DNA from: Lycorma delicatula
Taxonomy: Eukaryota > Arthropoda > Insecta > Hemiptera > Fulgoridae
Direction of reading: 5' to 3'
Assembly (NCBI RefSeq): GCF_047948215.1
Contig: NC_134461.1
Coordinates: 90,106,245 to 90,170,244 of the forward strand
DNA: 64,000 nucleotides
The number at the start of each line of letters is the position of its first letter. Position 1 is the first letter of the stretch. The notes beneath the pieces were generated by a model. It was not told the DNA's origin. It made no database searches and saw nothing but the letters and a program-made list of their open reading frames with translations. The position numbers and the translations under genes are program-made. Positions 62,401 to 64,000 of this stretch are shown here, one piece after another.

Positions 62401-63049
62401 TTTAGGCCTAGTGATTTCTTTTTCTACATTGTCTTAATTCTTTATCTGCTCTAATTTTCTACTTCCTTTTCTTTTTTCCTATTTTATCTTTCCTTGTTAC
62501 TGTGTTTATTATTATTATTTCTTTTTCTCTATTATATAACTACTCCATTTTTCTCTCCTCTTCTAGATTGTAGGTAAATAACTGAAACCTGTAATATTTT
62601 TTATTTTGAGATTATACTACCACATAACATGTTTTTAAACATTTTCTATTTAAACTAAAATATTTTGAGACTTAACATTCAAGCCATAAAATAATGAGTA
62701 AAATACCCATTTGATGATAAGAATCCCCCACTTAAGTAAATACTGCCTTTACATTTAGTTTTGAATTTTGAAAAAACTCAGAAAATAATCAGAGCAAGTA
62801 AAAATATCTCTAAGCAGTTTTAAAAGCATATTACAGGTAAGTAATTTAATTTAACAAAAAAATGTCAAATGATAAGTTACCCGAAGCTTTGAGGTAAAAG
62901 AAGAAACTGTCCAGCAGCAATTGTTTCCACTCCAGGTACAGATGAAACATCATTCTTTAAATGATTATTAAGTATATTTGCAGGTAGGTCATTAGAATCA
63001 GTAGTAACAATTATTGGACTACTTAATGTAGGCCTTGTTAATCGCATCA
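10894..63049 (-). CDS. TRAPPC13: TRAPPC13, trafficking protein particle complex subunit 13 (5'-partial, nine exons)
   Basis: Coding exons in transcript order are 63049-62881, 58988-58904, 53885-53752, 45558-45435, 21767-21671, 16880-16654, 11776-11676, 11219-11072 and 10989-10894. All have GT-AG junctions and compatible phases, giving 392 codons plus TAA. The protein follows human TRAPPC13 (about 417 residues) throughout: [88 protein letters not shown] and [12 protein letters not shown]. The start codon and roughly 15 residues lie on an exon beyond the right edge. TRAPPC13 (DUF974 family, related to yeast Trs65) belongs to TRAPP complexes that act as Rab exchange factors in ER-Golgi and Golgi traffic and autophagy. 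The gene spans over 52 kb here, nearly all intron. There is no sign of a broken frame, so it is probably functional. Confidence 0.96.
11072..11219 (-). CDS. TRAPPC13: TRAPPC13 coding exon
   Basis: The first base completes a Cys codon, then comes [20 protein letters not shown] and [11 protein letters not shown], ending GLQ. This aligns with human [21 protein letters not shown] and SGRQLGKL. Acceptor ttttgttgcag, donor gtaaat. Confidence 0.95.
11220..11675. other. TRAPPC13 intron, 456 bp
   Basis: A+T-rich intron with a short TATATA/TGTGTG patch near 11565-11580. Nothing else seen. Confidence 0.6.
11676..11776 (-). CDS. TRAPPC13: TRAPPC13 coding exon
   Basis: Encodes [19 protein letters not shown] then [13 protein letters not shown] plus the first two bases of a Cys codon. 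Human has APGYGDVRLSLEAIPDTV and EPFHITCKITNC. Acceptor ttttttcag, donor gtaaat. Confidence 0.94.
12240..12698 (+). pseudogene. non-LTR retrotransposon, reverse transcriptase 5' part (split copy)
   Basis: Broken frames give the region before RT motif 1: a degraded NEII-INSLK-like stretch, then [19 protein letters not shown] (about 12610-12670) and [11 protein letters not shown], which correspond to the usual [25 protein letters not shown]. The frame stops at 12698 and resumes at about 14649 with SNLSKIMxxI and VKYLNKF, so this is one LINE cut in two by an insertion. It lies in a TRAPPC13 intron, in the opposite orientation to the gene. Confidence 0.8.
12880..13530. other. GC-rich block of unknown origin
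   Basis: Base composition changes sharply to well over half G+C in the core (about 13050-13530), against roughly a quarter to a third around it. Long open frames occur on both strands (+ 12967-13350, + 13149-13346, - 13462-13064), but none resembles a family I know. Alanine/leucine-rich and KKKKK/EEEE-type stretches follow from composition. An AATAAA at 13025 and the general layout would suit an LTR followed by a gag-like region, but that is inference. Foreign or retroelement origin is likely. Confidence 0.5.
13508..13656 (+). repeat. four tandem histone-type 3' stem-loops
   Basis: Unit 1 (13508-13523) is AGCTCT-TCTC-AGAGCT followed by ATCACA and preceded by CCAAC. Unit 2 (13536-13551) is GGCCCT-TTTC-AGGGCT followed by ACCACA, essentially the metazoan replication-dependent histone stem-loop (GGCYCU-UYUM-AGRGCC-ACCA). 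Units 3 (about 13587-13602) and 4 (about 13630-13643) are degraded copies, CCCTTTTCAAAGCTACCA and CCTATTCAGGGCTACC. Units 2-4 are each followed by an A/G-rich ggttataa or gattataa. No histone coding sequence was recognised upstream. Confidence 0.7.
13905..14641 (+). pseudogene. Tc1-like transposase remnant
   Basis: An N-terminal helix-turn-helix-like part (LSRIEKHII at about 13929, then [20 protein letters not shown] from 13998) is followed after frameshifts by the C-terminal DDE_3 signature [20 protein letters not shown] (from about 14460), ending NCKKNITL and a stop at 14643-14645. The central catalytic part is missing. The [14 protein letters not shown] motif is typical of arthropod Tc1-like transposases. 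No TA-flanked inverted repeats were found at its ends. Confidence 0.75.
14649..15560 (+). pseudogene. non-LTR retrotransposon, reverse transcriptase 3' part (split copy)
   Basis: Continues the LINE interrupted at 12698. Frameshifted pieces give [20 protein letters not shown], then [20 protein letters not shown] and [29 protein letters not shown] (the catalytic YxDD equivalent, changed), [17 protein letters not shown] and SVLQYG-like ends. These are RT motifs 2 to 7 and the thumb of a Jockey/CR1-type LINE. Many stops make it dead. Confidence 0.82.
15561..16653. other. TRAPPC13 intron remainder
   Basis: A+T-rich, possibly including the LINE 3' end. Nothing else recognisable. Confidence 0.5.
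16654..16880 (-). CDS. TRAPPC13: TRAPPC13 coding exon (largest)
   Basis: 227 nt. It encodes [28 protein letters not shown] and the most conserved block of the protein, [20 protein letters not shown] followed by SQLQRI. Human has [26 protein letters not shown]. Acceptor taaatttcag, donor gtaagt. Confidence 0.97.
17009..18415 (-). mobile_element. mariner-like element, degenerate, interrupted by a MITE
   Basis: It is flanked by TA on both sides, with imperfect inverted ends sharing AAAAGTAAgG. The - strand reads an N-terminal helix-turn-helix ([24 protein letters not shown] at 18230-18160) and, farther on, the DDE part [11 protein letters not shown] (17420-17390) followed by HPPYSLDLAQ. The arrangement is that of DD34D mariners. 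Stops and frameshifts abound, and the copy is split at 17555/18020 by a 464 bp insertion. It lies in the TRAPPC13 intron 16881-21670. Confidence 0.85.
17556..18019. mobile_element. 464 bp MITE with 31 bp terminal inverted repeats
   Basis: The ends begin cactgaaatatagaaatact and match each other over about 31 bases. The element is flanked by an exact 8 bp duplication attcacac (17548-17555 and 18020-18027). A second inner inverted match (atttagaggtata, about 17621 and 17936) also exists. It has no coding capacity. An 8 bp duplication fits hAT- or P-type transposition, but the end sequence is not a hAT consensus that I know. It is inserted into the mariner at 17009-18415 and so is younger than it. 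Confidence 0.88.
18416..19102. other. intron sequence, nothing recognised
   Basis: Moderately A+T-rich with a small hairpin-like ccaagtttt/aaaacttgg near 18817-18838. No gene similarity seen. Confidence 0.5.
19103..19490 (-). pseudogene. LINE 3' end fragment (copy 1)
   Basis: On the - strand it reads a broken RT C-terminal tail of the [11 protein letters not shown] / [21 protein letters not shown] type found in many insect LINEs. It is closely related to the fragment at 59204-59580, which shares cttccagtgcagctgt-like and attccacttcct phrases. An internal duplication of tttctaatctttatctcatc occurs near 19180-19240. Confidence 0.7.
19491..20158. other. intron sequence, A+T-rich
   Basis: Nothing coding. 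It contains a 36 bp imperfect hairpin near 20104-20140 (tatatgtagtttttat with its complement). Confidence 0.5.
20159..21011 (-). mobile_element. mariner element with long (~155 bp) inverted repeats, internally deleted
   Basis: It is TA-flanked. The two ends are inverted copies of each other for about 155 bp (20159-20316 against about 20853-21011). The - strand reads [16 protein letters not shown], then [40 protein letters not shown] and IILGDKS, the position of the first catalytic Asp in GDES. The rest of the catalytic domain is deleted. This is a standard mariner with HTH_48-type N-terminus. Confidence 0.88.
21012..21670. other. intron sequence, nothing recognised
   Basis: A+T-rich, no coding similarity. 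Confidence 0.5.
21671..21767 (-). CDS. TRAPPC13: TRAPPC13 coding exon
   Basis: Encodes [16 protein letters not shown] then [16 protein letters not shown] plus one base. Human has [20 protein letters not shown] and EKVSLEPS. Acceptor tttttctag, donor gtacta. Confidence 0.95.
21768..23115. other. start of the 23.7 kb TRAPPC13 intron
   Basis: A+T-rich. It includes a short (CA)n/(TG)n palindromic patch at about 22141-22165. The 22620-22880 stretch looks like a very old LINE-type sequence but cannot be read. No gene. Confidence 0.45.
23116..23900 (+). pseudogene. mariner-like transposase fragment
   Basis: It starts with an end-like cagaaagtaaataccat, close to the ends of the element at 40001-41274. 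Pieces on + read [20 protein letters not shown] and LSQNVTTDK (23625-23715), the block just before the first catalytic Asp (normally GDETW), then degraded residues up to a [16 protein letters not shown] piece. Heavily mutated; no matching right end was found. Confidence 0.7.
23901..24569. other. intron sequence, nothing recognised
   Basis: A+T-rich, no coding similarity that I can defend. Confidence 0.45.
24570..25320. repeat. probable non-autonomous interspersed repeat
   Basis: Contains phrases typical of small insect DNA elements: a gtttggtcaaattcggtcaa / gttctggagatata block (about 25030-25065) and ccctaaaattggaccgatta (about 25180-25199). It ends in a cluster of nested palindromes (25214-25300). 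Boundaries are uncertain. Confidence 0.45.
25241..25300. repeat. 32 bp tandem unit with palindromes
   Basis: tagaactaaactcttagag occurs at 25241-25259 and again at 25273-25291. The second copy forms a perfect 27 bp palindrome (25274-25300, 12 bp arms, 3 bp loop). A smaller agagttc/gaactct hairpin lies just upstream. Confidence 0.85.
25588..25621. repeat. (ATT)n microsatellite
   Basis: About eleven ATT units. A shorter ATT run lies at 27418-27437. Confidence 0.9.
25622..27957. other. intron sequence, nothing recognised
   Basis: 2.3 kb of A+T-rich DNA. I see no exon, RNA or mobile-element signature apart from short simple repeats. Confidence 0.5.
27958..28083. repeat. interspersed repeat fragment, copy 1 (see 31964-32060)
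   Basis: Shares tttattgttyayagtttttt and aagtaacatcagaaat with 31964-32060. This copy carries an extra perfect hairpin (28033-28063, 14 bp arms) that the other lacks, and it abuts the mariner at 28085. Confidence 0.6.
28085..29000 (+). mobile_element. mariner-like element, internally deleted (916 bp)
   Basis: It is flanked by TA at 28083-28084 and 29001-29002. The terminal inverted repeats share CGGCTrATAAATTTTGC. The + strand reads [51 protein letters not shown] and [20 protein letters not shown] up to DYHKICA. It then jumps to the C-terminal part [32 protein letters not shown]: the whole DDE centre is deleted and stops are present. Confidence 0.9.
29001..29319. other. intron sequence, nothing recognised
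   Basis: A+T-rich, featureless. Confidence 0.5.
29320..29940. repeat. ~600 bp interspersed repeat, copy A
   Basis: The same sequence recurs in the same orientation at 34637-35320. Shared blocks include atctgatgtggac, acttccttgtacac, ggctataactc, aaaagtccaaaatc and aaaactagtcaaaat. The ends carry acttcctt and aaggaag phrases that could be short inverted repeats. It is non-coding, probably a non-autonomous DNA element. Confidence 0.8.
29941..31963. other. intron sequence, A-rich
   Basis: Includes a very A-rich stretch at 30180-30440 and an isolated less A+T-rich piece at 30470-30515 with a donor-like site on the - strand (see findings). No supported gene. Confidence 0.5.
31964..32060. repeat. 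interspersed repeat fragment, copy 2
   Basis: Matches 27958-28083, sharing the tttttagggatttttgttta-type start and the agtaacatcagaaatt end. It lacks the 31 bp hairpin of copy 1. Confidence 0.6.
32061..32599. other. intron sequence, nothing recognised
   Basis: Moderately A+T-rich, no coding similarity. Confidence 0.5.
32600..33790 (+). pseudogene. non-LTR retrotransposon remnant (endonuclease to RT start)
   Basis: Broken + strand frames are typical of LINE ORF2: DWNVMVEK (cf. GDFNxxxG), HKxGSNIS (cf. SDHxxV), then [24 protein letters not shown] polar linker and, near 33640-33710, [19 protein letters not shown] preceding the RT core. Stops are frequent. The - strand hydrophobic frames here are shadows. 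Confidence 0.6.
33969..34078. repeat. (AG)n microsatellite
   Basis: Long AG run, interrupted near its 3' end by three regularly spaced GTGAGAGAG variants. It is preceded by a short (TA)n. Confidence 0.97.
34079..34636. other. intron sequence, nothing recognised
   Basis: A+T-rich and non-coding. Confidence 0.5.
34637..35320. repeat. ~600 bp interspersed repeat, copy B
   Basis: Direct copy of 29320-29940 (see there) but longer at its 3' end, which runs on to caatacatccatacaaggaa. It contains a perfect 36 bp palindrome at 35189-35224 (gacatgacatctgtac with its complement and a 4 bp loop), where copy A only has (cgta)n-like sequence. Confidence 0.8.
35321..36613. other. intron sequence, nothing recognised
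   Basis: Very A+T-rich, with poly-A and poly-T tracts. No gene. Confidence 0.5.
36614..37488 (+). mobile_element. mariner-like element, degenerate and deleted (875 bp)
   Basis: It is flanked by TA at both ends. The inverted ends share tgaggtktgataaaaaa and a following tggaatttt. The + strand reads [20 protein letters not shown] at 36791, [27 protein letters not shown] and, after a large deletion, a broken C-terminus from a [18 protein letters not shown] region (37138-37185) to a [18 protein letters not shown] end. An internal direct repeat gccatgaaagacatttt occurs at about 37241 and 37260. Confidence 0.88.
37489..40000. other. intron sequence
   Basis: A+T-rich, with a 28-base poly(A) at 38436-38463 that could be a retroposon tail, though no body is recognised upstream. 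Otherwise nothing. Confidence 0.5.
40001..41274 (-). mobile_element. mariner-like element, degenerate (1274 bp)
   Basis: TA-flanked, with inverted ends sharing ATCyGGAAAGTAAGTA. The - strand reads, with stops and frameshifts, [20 protein letters not shown] (40990-40930), [23 protein letters not shown] (ahead of the first catalytic Asp), [14 protein letters not shown], and a degraded FWDKKGILLV region near 40530. The + strand frames here are antisense shadows. The family is related to the fragment at 23116-23900. Confidence 0.85.
41275..41870. other. intron sequence, nothing recognised
   Basis: Mixed composition, no similarity that I can name. Confidence 0.45.
41871..42001. repeat. SINE-like interspersed repeat fragment
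   Basis: A distinct, more GC-balanced block starting tttatttagcctccggaacc and ending ggttaattgaaatccaacca. I recall near-identical phrases recurring in insect genomic DNA, but I cannot verify this here and only one copy is in the window. Confidence 0.4.
42002..43479. other. intron sequence, nothing recognised
   Basis: A+T-rich, no gene. Confidence 0.5.
43480..44769 (-). mobile_element. mariner-like element, degenerate (1290 bp)
   Basis: Flanked by TA. The inverted ends share aaGTnatGTCTGTTTTnAAAT-type sequence. The - strand reads [20 protein letters not shown] then RNETWI (first catalytic block, normally GDETW) near 44180-44090, and ends with [15 protein letters not shown] then [10 protein letters not shown] at 43640-43565, the usual mariner C-terminus. 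A (GT)n run at 44208-44228 has expanded inside it. Many stops. Confidence 0.87.
44770..45434. other. intron sequence, nothing recognised
   Basis: A+T-rich. The small + strand frame at 44831-45061 overlaps the element's edge and has no recognisable product. Confidence 0.45.
45435..45558 (-). CDS. TRAPPC13: TRAPPC13 coding exon
   Basis: The first base completes an Ile codon, then [18 protein letters not shown] and [20 protein letters not shown], ending TAE. Human has ILVCAVSYTTQAGEKMY and [23 protein letters not shown]. Acceptor ttgttattctag, donor gttagt. The next exon is 23.7 kb downstream in the gene. Confidence 0.97.
45559..48512. other. intron sequence, nothing recognised
   Basis: 3 kb of A+T-rich intron. 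No coding or repeat structure that I can support. Confidence 0.5.
48513..49536. mobile_element. 1 kb foldback element (two ~480 bp inverted arms)
   Basis: The left arm (48513 to about 48998) reappears as its reverse complement in the right arm (about 49052-49536), with a loop of about 50 bp. The arms are highly similar: for example agctgatttctg near the outer ends, ctctcagtcagcagcaacct / aggttgctgctgactgagag, and cttcatgtt / aacatgaag at the loop. TA flanks both ends, consistent with Tc1/mariner-type mobilisation. The ORFs on it are not proteins I recognise. A transcript through it would fold into a long hairpin. Confidence 0.9.
49537..49859. other. intron sequence, nothing recognised
   Basis: A+T-rich spacer between the foldback and the LINE remnant. 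Confidence 0.5.
49860..53250 (+). pseudogene. non-LTR retrotransposon, long degenerate copy
   Basis: In + orientation, frameshifted pieces follow the order of a LINE ORF2. Endonuclease: [16 protein letters not shown] at 50607, [39 protein letters not shown] with GLGETNKE (50835-50920). [20 protein letters not shown] at 51890, [18 protein letters not shown] at 52030, [12 protein letters not shown] (active-site FADD region, degenerate) at 52301. C-terminus: [29 protein letters not shown] at 52735 and [14 protein letters not shown] at 53125. Jockey/RTE-type. Numerous stops; not functional. Hydrophobic - strand frames here are shadows. Confidence 0.85.
53251..53751. other. intron sequence, nothing recognised
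   Basis: A+T-rich intron end. Confidence 0.5.
53752..53885 (-). CDS. TRAPPC13: TRAPPC13 coding exon
   Basis: Encodes [19 protein letters not shown] then [20 protein letters not shown] and GTH plus AT. Human has ADLQTSSQRLNLS and [14 protein letters not shown]. Acceptor ttttatag, donor gtcagt. Confidence 0.97.
53886..54311. other. intron sequence, nothing recognised
   Basis: A+T-rich. Confidence 0.5.
54312..54521 (-). pseudogene. possible PIF1-helicase-like C-terminal tail from a mobile element
   Basis: A 69-residue open frame contains [20 protein letters not shown] and [12 protein letters not shown] associate the pattern [27 protein letters not shown] with the C-terminal tails of PIF1-like helicase ORFs carried by arthropod mobile elements, from memory and unverified. 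No helicase core is found upstream. It may be a short relic in the TRAPPC13 intron. Confidence 0.3.
54522..56334. other. intron sequence, nothing recognised
   Basis: A+T-rich, with (TA)n-like patches at 55020-55050. No gene. Confidence 0.5.
56335..56642 (+). repeat. possible solo LTR
   Basis: A discrete, less A+T-rich block running from tgagagaatac to gaggttgca. It has a pyrimidine tract (cccctctcttttcccctccc), an AATAAA-type signal at about 56598 and a short tail after it, as in retroviral-type LTRs. No internal region, primer-binding site or clear target duplication was identified, so this is tentative. Confidence 0.3.
56643..56987. other. intron sequence, nothing recognised
   Basis: A+T-rich. 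Confidence 0.5.
56990..58349 (-). mobile_element. near full-length IS630-Tc1-mariner element (1360 bp), inactive
   Basis: TA flanks both ends (56988-56989 and 58350-58351). The left end starts cagggtgtcccatataaaac; the right end is its inverse but with five extra bases (ctgtc). The transposase on - starts at 58158 ([20 protein letters not shown]) with a DUF4817-like helix-turn-helix, including [19 protein letters not shown] and [20 protein letters not shown]. It continues to the first catalytic block FFTDEARF (about 57690) and the second half (57454-57104) with [20 protein letters not shown]. Defects: a TGA after RLQYCQ, frameshifts between 57700 and 57455, and the second catalytic Asp replaced ([12 protein letters not shown], usually QQDGA). 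The + strand frames are shadows. Confidence 0.93.
58352..58903. other. intron sequence, nothing recognised
   Basis: A+T-rich spacer before the exon. Confidence 0.5.
58904..58988 (-). CDS. TRAPPC13: TRAPPC13 coding exon
   Basis: The first base completes a Gly codon, then [20 protein letters not shown] and AAKDVTLK. Human has [20 protein letters not shown] and VVKDILVK. Acceptor ttgtttgtgcag, donor gtaaat. Confidence 0.97.
59036..59089. repeat. (CA)n microsatellite, interrupted
   Basis: Two CA runs separated by gtgtaaacatgtg. Confidence 0.9.
59204..59580 (-). pseudogene. LINE 3' end fragment (copy 2)
   Basis: The - strand reads degenerate WMLRKI-like, NRIKKLCL and ETG-DI (usually [10 protein letters not shown]), a [15 protein letters not shown] piece and LLPGRMPDD at the end, followed by a gatgatgatga tail. 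It is related to 19103-19490. Confidence 0.7.
59581..60271. other. intron sequence with a palindrome
   Basis: Non-coding A+T-rich DNA. It contains the perfect palindrome listed at 60058-60097 and a poly(A) at about 60130-60144. Confidence 0.5.
60058..60097. repeat. 40 bp perfect inverted repeat
   Basis: Two 19-base arms (ataattctcatgaagtaca and its complement) are separated by two bases. A further tgtacttcat lies just before it, so alternative hairpins are possible. Confidence 0.95.
60272..61327 (-). mobile_element. IS630-Tc1-mariner element, degenerate (1056 bp)
   Basis: TA-flanked. The left end cagggtcaatataaaaggat matches the inverse of the right end (about caatgtcattataaaagaat), and both continue ggtgrgrttt. 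The - strand reads [26 protein letters not shown] (second catalytic Asp kept; about 60665) and ARSPDLKSL (about 60570), the layout of the same transposase type as 56990-58349 but a different family. Numerous stops; the N-terminal part is lost. Confidence 0.82.
61328..62880. other. intron sequence, nothing recognised
   Basis: Includes a pyrimidine-rich stretch at 62400-62560. No gene. Confidence 0.5.
62881..63049 (-). CDS. TRAPPC13: TRAPPC13 first visible coding exon
   Basis: Starts with TG completing a codon (Val in human), then [33 protein letters not shown] and LLLPQSFG plus two bases. Human has VMRLTKPTLFTNIPVT, KDLPGDLFNQLMRDD and LTLPQNFG. Acceptor ttctaaacag, donor gtaact. Because the exon opens in phase 1 after an AG, the true start codon lies on an earlier exon. 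I did not find that exon in 63050-64000. Confidence 0.95.
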
Positions 63050-63736
63050 CTGTTTAGAAATACATGCAAAATAAAATACATTAATTTAAGTAGCATATTA
63101 AAATTACATAATATATTAATATCCAAACAAATAAAACAAGGATATTAAAAGGTTAATTTAAGAGAAACCCTGAATATTATGTTAATAATGCTAATGCAAT
63201 TTTTAAATCTCACAAATGAAAGCTACCTTCAACAGCAGAAATAGTGACAATACAGATAAATCGAATGGGTTGAACCAAATTAAAAGAAAATGACATAGCT
63301 ATACTATATTATCTATCAGGAGCTATGCAGCACATAAAAAAAAAAATAGCAGGCATTTTTCTCTTTTTCTTCCAAAAATAAATTTAAGGTTCCCATCAAC
63401 CAAAGTTTAGTGATTAAATCATATTTAATTATTAAATAACTTGTAATGATTATTTAACAATTATTAAAGATAACATGATATACATATGACATCAGATCAA
63501 TACATCTTTCTCATAAGAAAATTAAAAAAAAATTTTATTACAAATAACTGACATAATCATACCAAATGAAATATAACACAATTTTTTGGTGGCCAAAAAT
63601 CAAAGAAGTTATTGTCCCCCTGATAAATATAAATGGGATAATGGCTACTCTTAAACAACAGTTTTAAATTTTAAAGCAAAGCTAAAAAAAAATCATACAA
63701 TAAGAAAAATGAATCGCAGAAGTAGCATAATATAGT
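63050..63736. other. TRAPPC13 intron 1, nothing recognised
   Basis: Searched on the - strand for a short exon ending in an EHLLALK-like sequence; none was recognised. Confidence 0.5.
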
Positions 63737-64000
63737 TAACAAATAACGCAAAAGGGGTTGTCTAGGAATTCATTCATAGTTTATAAGCTTCACTCAGCAT
63801 CCCCTAATGTTTGTCATTTTGTTGTTTACAAAATCTTTAATGAATATTTTCAATGGAAGAAGATTTGTGAACCGAGTTCCAAGAATGCTGACACCAGAAC
63901 ACAAACAGAAGAAAATAGCTGCTTCTCAGATATTTTTAGGGATACCATCATAGGGATGAATTCCTGAATTGTATAATCACAGGAAACGTGAGTTAAGTAC
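63737..64000 (+). pseudogene. mariner transposase fragment running off the right edge
   Basis: The + strand reads FVVYKIFNEYFQW, then after a frameshift VPRMLTPEHKQKKIAASQIF and, after another, YHHRDEFLNCIITGN (GDESW region). This matches the block between the helix-turn-helix and the first catalytic Asp of mariner transposases. The left end is missing; the remainder lies beyond 64000. Confidence 0.82.

Noticed and set aside
63197..63230. Donor-like site and short open frame on - (…TISAVEG) as TRAPPC13 exon 1
   Set aside because: No similarity to the expected EHLLALK-type N-terminus and no good start codon context.
1..64000. CRISPR arrays, tRNA or rRNA genes, bacterial-type operons
   Set aside because: No regularly spaced repeats with unique spacers, no cloverleaf or rRNA-like conserved sequence recognised; gene structure is eukaryotic.

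Overview
The window looks like an insect nuclear genome. It is strongly A+T-rich, its genes are split by GT-AG introns, it carries many decayed mariner/Tc1-type transposons, and both recognisable genes have metazoan (insect-like) protein sequences. No bacterial or viral gene organisation is seen. The insect order cannot be fixed from sequence alone. A hemipteran is my guess, based only on the general style of the repeats.

Two genes are supported. On the + strand (5031-10046) is a complete five-exon coding region for a regucalcin/SMP-30 family beta-propeller protein of 316 residues. On the - strand (63049 down to 10894) are nine coding exons of TRAPPC13, a subunit of the TRAPP vesicle-trafficking complex. 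They splice in frame into 392 residues with the natural stop, and only the first few N-terminal codons lie outside the window. The two genes converge tail to tail, with 847 bp between stop codons. There is no sign that they share a pathway.

Most of the window is TRAPPC13 intron. One intron is 23.7 kb and five others are 3.9-8.2 kb, and they are filled with mobile-element remains. There are eleven IS630-Tc1-mariner copies, most with TA-flanked inverted repeats, and all are broken by stops, frameshifts or internal deletions. There are also non-LTR retrotransposon pieces (12.2-15.6, 19.1-19.5, 32.6-33.8, 49.9-53.3 and 59.2-59.6 kb), a 1 kb foldback, a 464 bp MITE inside a mariner, paired ~600 bp repeats, SINE-like and LTR-like pieces, and microsatellites.

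Points worth a second look: four tandem histone-type 3' stem-loops next to an unidentified GC-rich block inside a split LINE; a lysine at the position of the conserved metal-binding glutamate in the regucalcin; the near-perfect 1 kb foldback; the MITE-in-mariner nesting with an exact 8 bp target duplication; and a nearly full-length transposon whose second catalytic Asp is Val and whose terminal repeat carries a 5 bp insertion. I found no convincing novel multi-gene system.
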